Shown here: positions 61,527 to 64,000 of the stretch, piece by piece
Layout of the letters: each line of letters starts with the position of its first letter
How positions within the stretch are numbered: the stretch's first letter is position 1
Source: an uncultured Bacteroidales bacterium
Lineage (GTDB): Bacteria > Bacteroidota > Bacteroidia > Bacteroidales > G3-4614
Direction: 5' to 3'
Length of the DNA stretch: 64,000 nucleotides
Assembly (NCBI GenBank): GCA_949297125.1
Contig: CASFRS010000005.1
Span: forward strand, 48,748-112,747
The notes under the pieces: generated by a model
The model's database searches: none
Seen by the model: only the letters and a program-made list of their open reading frames with translations
Told to the model about the DNA's origin: nothing
Translations under genes and position numbers: made by a program

Positions 61527-64000
61527 ATGAAAAAAGTATTATCTCTTTTAGCCGTATTTGCTCTGCTAAGCGGAGCAGATGCATTTGCTCAGACGGCGCC
61601 GACGCACGAGAATTACGTGCCGATGGGCTCCAAGTCAAGAGCATGGTACCAGGCATACCAGAACTGGAACGAAGGAGTTCCGCTATACAGCGGATACGAC
61701 GAGGCTGAGAACGAGAACTTCTTTATCTCCCGCGTAAAGCCCCGCGAAAGGTTCGAGTATACCGCAACCCAGGTAAAGGAAGACCTCAACCCGGCGCGCA
61801 AGCTGCTGTGGTGGTGTCCTCTCGGGGTATCCGACTGGAACGGCGTACCGTCGTATTTCTTCAACAGTGAGGTATTCTCGATGTGGAGCTACGTAGATAT
61901 TTACGGCAACTGGACCGCACCCATGATCCAGGCTCCCGGGGCATTCCTCGACATCTGCCACAAGAACGGCGTTGCAGCCAGCACGGTTGCAGCAATAGCA
62001 TGGGCAGCCAGGCCTGCTATCGGCGACGGCGGCAGCGGTTCCATGATTCAGGCATTGGTAGACGGCGGTTCGGACAAACTGCTCAAATACCTCCGCTACT
62101 ACGGGATAGACGGAATAGGGTGGAACTCGGAGTTCTACTGGACAGGTATGGGCAGCTACATGAACAACTTCAAGAACCTTATGGGCGATTGCTATGCAAA
62201 TGCCGAAGCCGGCGGCGTGCCCCTCTTCCACAACGCATGGTATTCGTTTACCGAGAACAACGGCGGAATAGGCGACTACAGCTACCTTACCAGCGGCTGT
62301 CTCGACTGGTTCCACTACAACGGGAAGACCGTATCGTCGGCATACTTCCTCAACTACAACTGGCACGCATCGCTCCTTTCAAGCTCGCAGAGCCTTGCCA
62401 ACGCGCAGCCCGGACGTACATCGTTCGACGTATATGCAGGTATGAACTACCAGGCAGGCGGAACGGTTCCCTGGACAGACTTGAACAACTACGACATATC
62501 GGTAGGCCTTTGGGGCGCGCACAACATGAACATGATATACGAGAACCGCGGCGAGAACGGGTCGTCTCCCCTGCAGCAGCAGAAGACCTACCAGTTGATA
62601 AGCGAGAACTCGTTCACCGGTTCGTCCTATAACCCGGTCAATGCACCGGCCATAAACAACTCCCTCGTACACTCGTCGAAGGCGACCAATTTCCACGGCT
62701 TCTCCAGCTTCATCGTGGCGCGCAGTTCCCTGACGTGCGACGACCTTGCCGGCGACCCGTTCGTAACGTACTTCAACCTCGGAAACGGACAGTTCTTCAA
62801 TGTAGAGGGCGAGACCACGTTCAACAACGAGTGGTACAACATCGGAATCCAGGACTACCTTCCCACATGGCGCTGGTGGTGGACAAAGAACTTCATGGGC
62901 AAGGACGCCGCCGACGTATCTGACGAGCTTACAGCCGAGTTCACATGGGATGACGCATGGTTCGGGGGCTCTTGCCTCCAGATATCGGGCGAGACCGACC
63001 AGGCATACCTTCAGCTCTTCAAGACCAAATACGCGACCAAGTCGGGCGACCGTCTTCTGATACGCTACAAGGTAGTATCCGGAAGCGGGACGATGGCCTG
63101 GGCCTGTGCGACCGAAGAGAGCCTCTCCGGCACAGGAGCAGCGGAAATATCGCGCAACATAGCCAGCAACGCCGGCACAAGCGACGGCTGGGAAGTAGCC
63201 GACATAGCCGTAGGCGGCCGTCAGGGAATAGCCCTTATCGACCAGACCCTTGCGCTGATAGGGTTGAAATTCACCAATACGACGTCGGACTTCAAGGTTC
63301 TCATAGGAGAAATATCCCTTACGCGCGGGGAAACGGCAACGCCGCAGCAGCCCCAGATAGAGACAGCCAAGACCCTTGCCCGCAACTATAAGGGAGTAGA
63401 CGCCAAAGTCATATTCGACATGCCGTCCAACCAGCAGGCTCCGGTATACAACATCGACGTAGACACATGGTACTTCAAGGTATACACCCAGCAGGAAGGA
63501 GCAGAGCCGGTAATGTGTACGGCCACCACCTCGTGGGCAGCCTATGTAGTAGGCGCACCGTACGATGCCGACCTTTCGGGCAAGCGGATAAAGATAGGCG
63601 TATCGGCCGTAAGCCTCGACGGCAAGAGCGAGTCGGCCATAACGTGGAGCGATTGGATGGACGTACCGGCAGCCGACATAGTAGAAGGGTTCTCGATAGA
63701 CAAACCGGTAATCAAGGCCGGGGAAGAATTCACGATAGGGTTCGACGACCCGAACCACTCGGCAGCCGACTGGGTAATAAAGAAAGCCAGCGACGACTCG
63801 CAGCAGTACTCCACGACGGCGAGCAGCTTCACCACATCGTTGGAAGACGAAGGGTTGTATGACCTTCACGTAACCATAGACGGACAGACCGACATATACA
63901 GGGGATACATACAGATATCTCCCGCAGCGGTAGGCGCAATGCCGTTGATCAACTCGTTTACGGCCAACGGCAGCGAAGACCCGATAGACGTTGAAACCGA
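61527..64000 (+). CDS. Secreted GH85 endo-beta-N-acetylglucosaminidase, 5' part
   Basis: The frame from ATG 61527 is open to the window end (824 codons), so the 3' end is missing. Signal peptide ends AFA/Q (21/22). Residues about 55-400 are a GH85 barrel: KLLWWCPLGVSDWNG, the catalytic Asn 200 and Glu 202 (N-x-E) in IDGIGWNSEFYW, and VPLFHNAWYSFTENNG. A beta-rich region follows (about 410-620, with FGGSCLQISGETD resembling a galactose-binding/CBM fold), then fibronectin- or Ig-like modules from about 625. GH85 enzymes cut the chitobiose core of N-glycans. With PorZ in the genome, a type IX C-terminal domain beyond the window is plausible but unseen. Third positions are strongly C-biased, suggesting high expression. 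Confidence 0.9.
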   Translation, partial: MKKVLSLLAVFALLSGADAFAQTAPTHENYVPMGSKSRAWYQAYQNWNEGVPLYSGYDEAENENFFISRVKPRERFEYTATQVKEDLNPARKLLWWCPLGVSDWNGVPSYFFNSEVFSMWSYVDIYGNWTAPMIQAPGAFLDICHKNGVAASTVAAIAWAARPAIGDGGSGSMIQALVDGGSDKLLKYLRYYGIDGIGWNSEFYWTGMGSYMNNFKNLMGDCYANAEAGGVPLFHNAWYSFTENNGGIGDYSYLTSGCLDWFHYNGKTVSSAYFLNYNWHASLLSSSQSLANAQPGRTSFDVYAGMNYQAGGTVPWTDLNNYDISVGLWGAHNMNMIYENRGENGSSPLQQQKTYQLISENSFTGSSYNPVNAPAINNSLVHSSKATNFHGFSSFIVARSSLTCDDLAGDPFVTYFNLGNGQFFNVEGETTFNNEWYNIGIQDYLPTWRWWWTKNFMGKDAADVSDELTAEFTWDDAWFGGSCLQISGETDQAYLQLFKTKYATKSGDRLLIRYKVVSGSGTMAWACATEESLSGTGAAEISRNIASNAGTSDGWEVADIAVGGRQGIALIDQTLALIGLKFTNTTSDFKVLIGEISLTRGETATPQQPQIETAKTLARNYKGVDAKVIFDMPSNQQAPVYNIDVDTWYFKVYTQQEGAEPVMCTATTSWAAYVVGAPYDADLSGKRIKIGVSAVSLDGKSESAITWSDWMDVPAADIVEGFSIDKPVIKAGEEFTIGFDDPNHSAADWVIKKASDDSQQYSTTASSFTTSLEDEGLYDLHVTIDGQTDIYRGYIQISPAAVGAMPLINSFTANGSEDPIDVET

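Noticed and set aside
1..64000. tRNA or rRNA genes
   Set aside because: I looked for T-arm motifs and conserved rRNA blocks in all intergenic gaps and found none; a covariance-model scan would be decisive.

Overview
The window is a piece of chromosome from a Bacteroidota bacterium, most likely an anaerobic member of the Bacteroidales. The support is: a PorZ-type type IX secretion protein, several Bacteroidota-specific families (DUF4294, DUF2851, DUF2723, GIN domain), an SdhC/FrdC-A-B respiratory operon, a large CarboxypepD_reg-type TonB receptor, a type II glutaminyl cyclase, and repeated promoters of the Bacteroides form (TTTG or TTG, about 19-20 bp, TAnnTTTG). Shine-Dalgarno sequences are mostly absent. 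I see no tRNA, rRNA, CRISPR array, insertion sequence or prophage. Genus is not determinable by eye.

Layout. 1-7.4 kb: STAS-domain fragment, dihydrouridine synthase, GIN-domain protein, RdgB, PorZ, radical SAM protein, DUF4294 protein, SpoU methylase. 7.4-7.9 kb: AT-rich, DnaA-box-bearing region that I propose as a replication origin. 7.9-16.4 kb: nadA-purN, an AT-rich desert of about 0.8 kb, ECF sigma factor, polysaccharide deacetylase, DUF2723 glycosyltransferase, miaB. 16.4-26.1 kb: small membrane protein, CoA-transferase, lrgAB, topA, a small membrane protein, fumarate reductase operon. 26.2-32.5 kb: asd, then a four-gene run (amidotransferase-dipeptidase fusion, glutaminyl cyclase, SufE, peptide transporter). 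32.6-43.9 kb: HU, rhomboid protease plus EEP-family protein, S41 protease, coaD, parE, PHP phosphatase, rnr, DUF2851. 43.9-48.5 kb: TonB receptor with a surface lipoprotein, under a promoter carrying six half-sites at an 11-bp period. 48.5-55.9 kb: ybeY, AlkP-family lipoprotein, mnmG, uvrC, dtd, MazG-like, deoC, with a parS site between mnmG and uvrC. 55.9-64 kb: polyprenyl synthase, polA, two small membrane proteins behind a threefold tandem promoter repeat, and the 5' part of a secreted GH85 endoglycosidase running off the window.

How it fits together. Most genes are housekeeping: tRNA modification, DNA repair and topology, NAD/CoA/purine/quinone precursors, anaerobic respiration. The accessory layer is envelope-related: type IX secretion (PorZ), export-linked glutaminyl cyclisation (three secreted proteins here start with Gln after their predicted cleavage site), peptide use, and an apparently response-regulator-controlled TonB uptake pair. 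The main leads are the PhoB-like site array at 48409-48469, the origin/parS signals with a matching flip in third-position base use, the tandem promoter duplication at 60660-60916, and homopolymer tracts near the GH85 gene.
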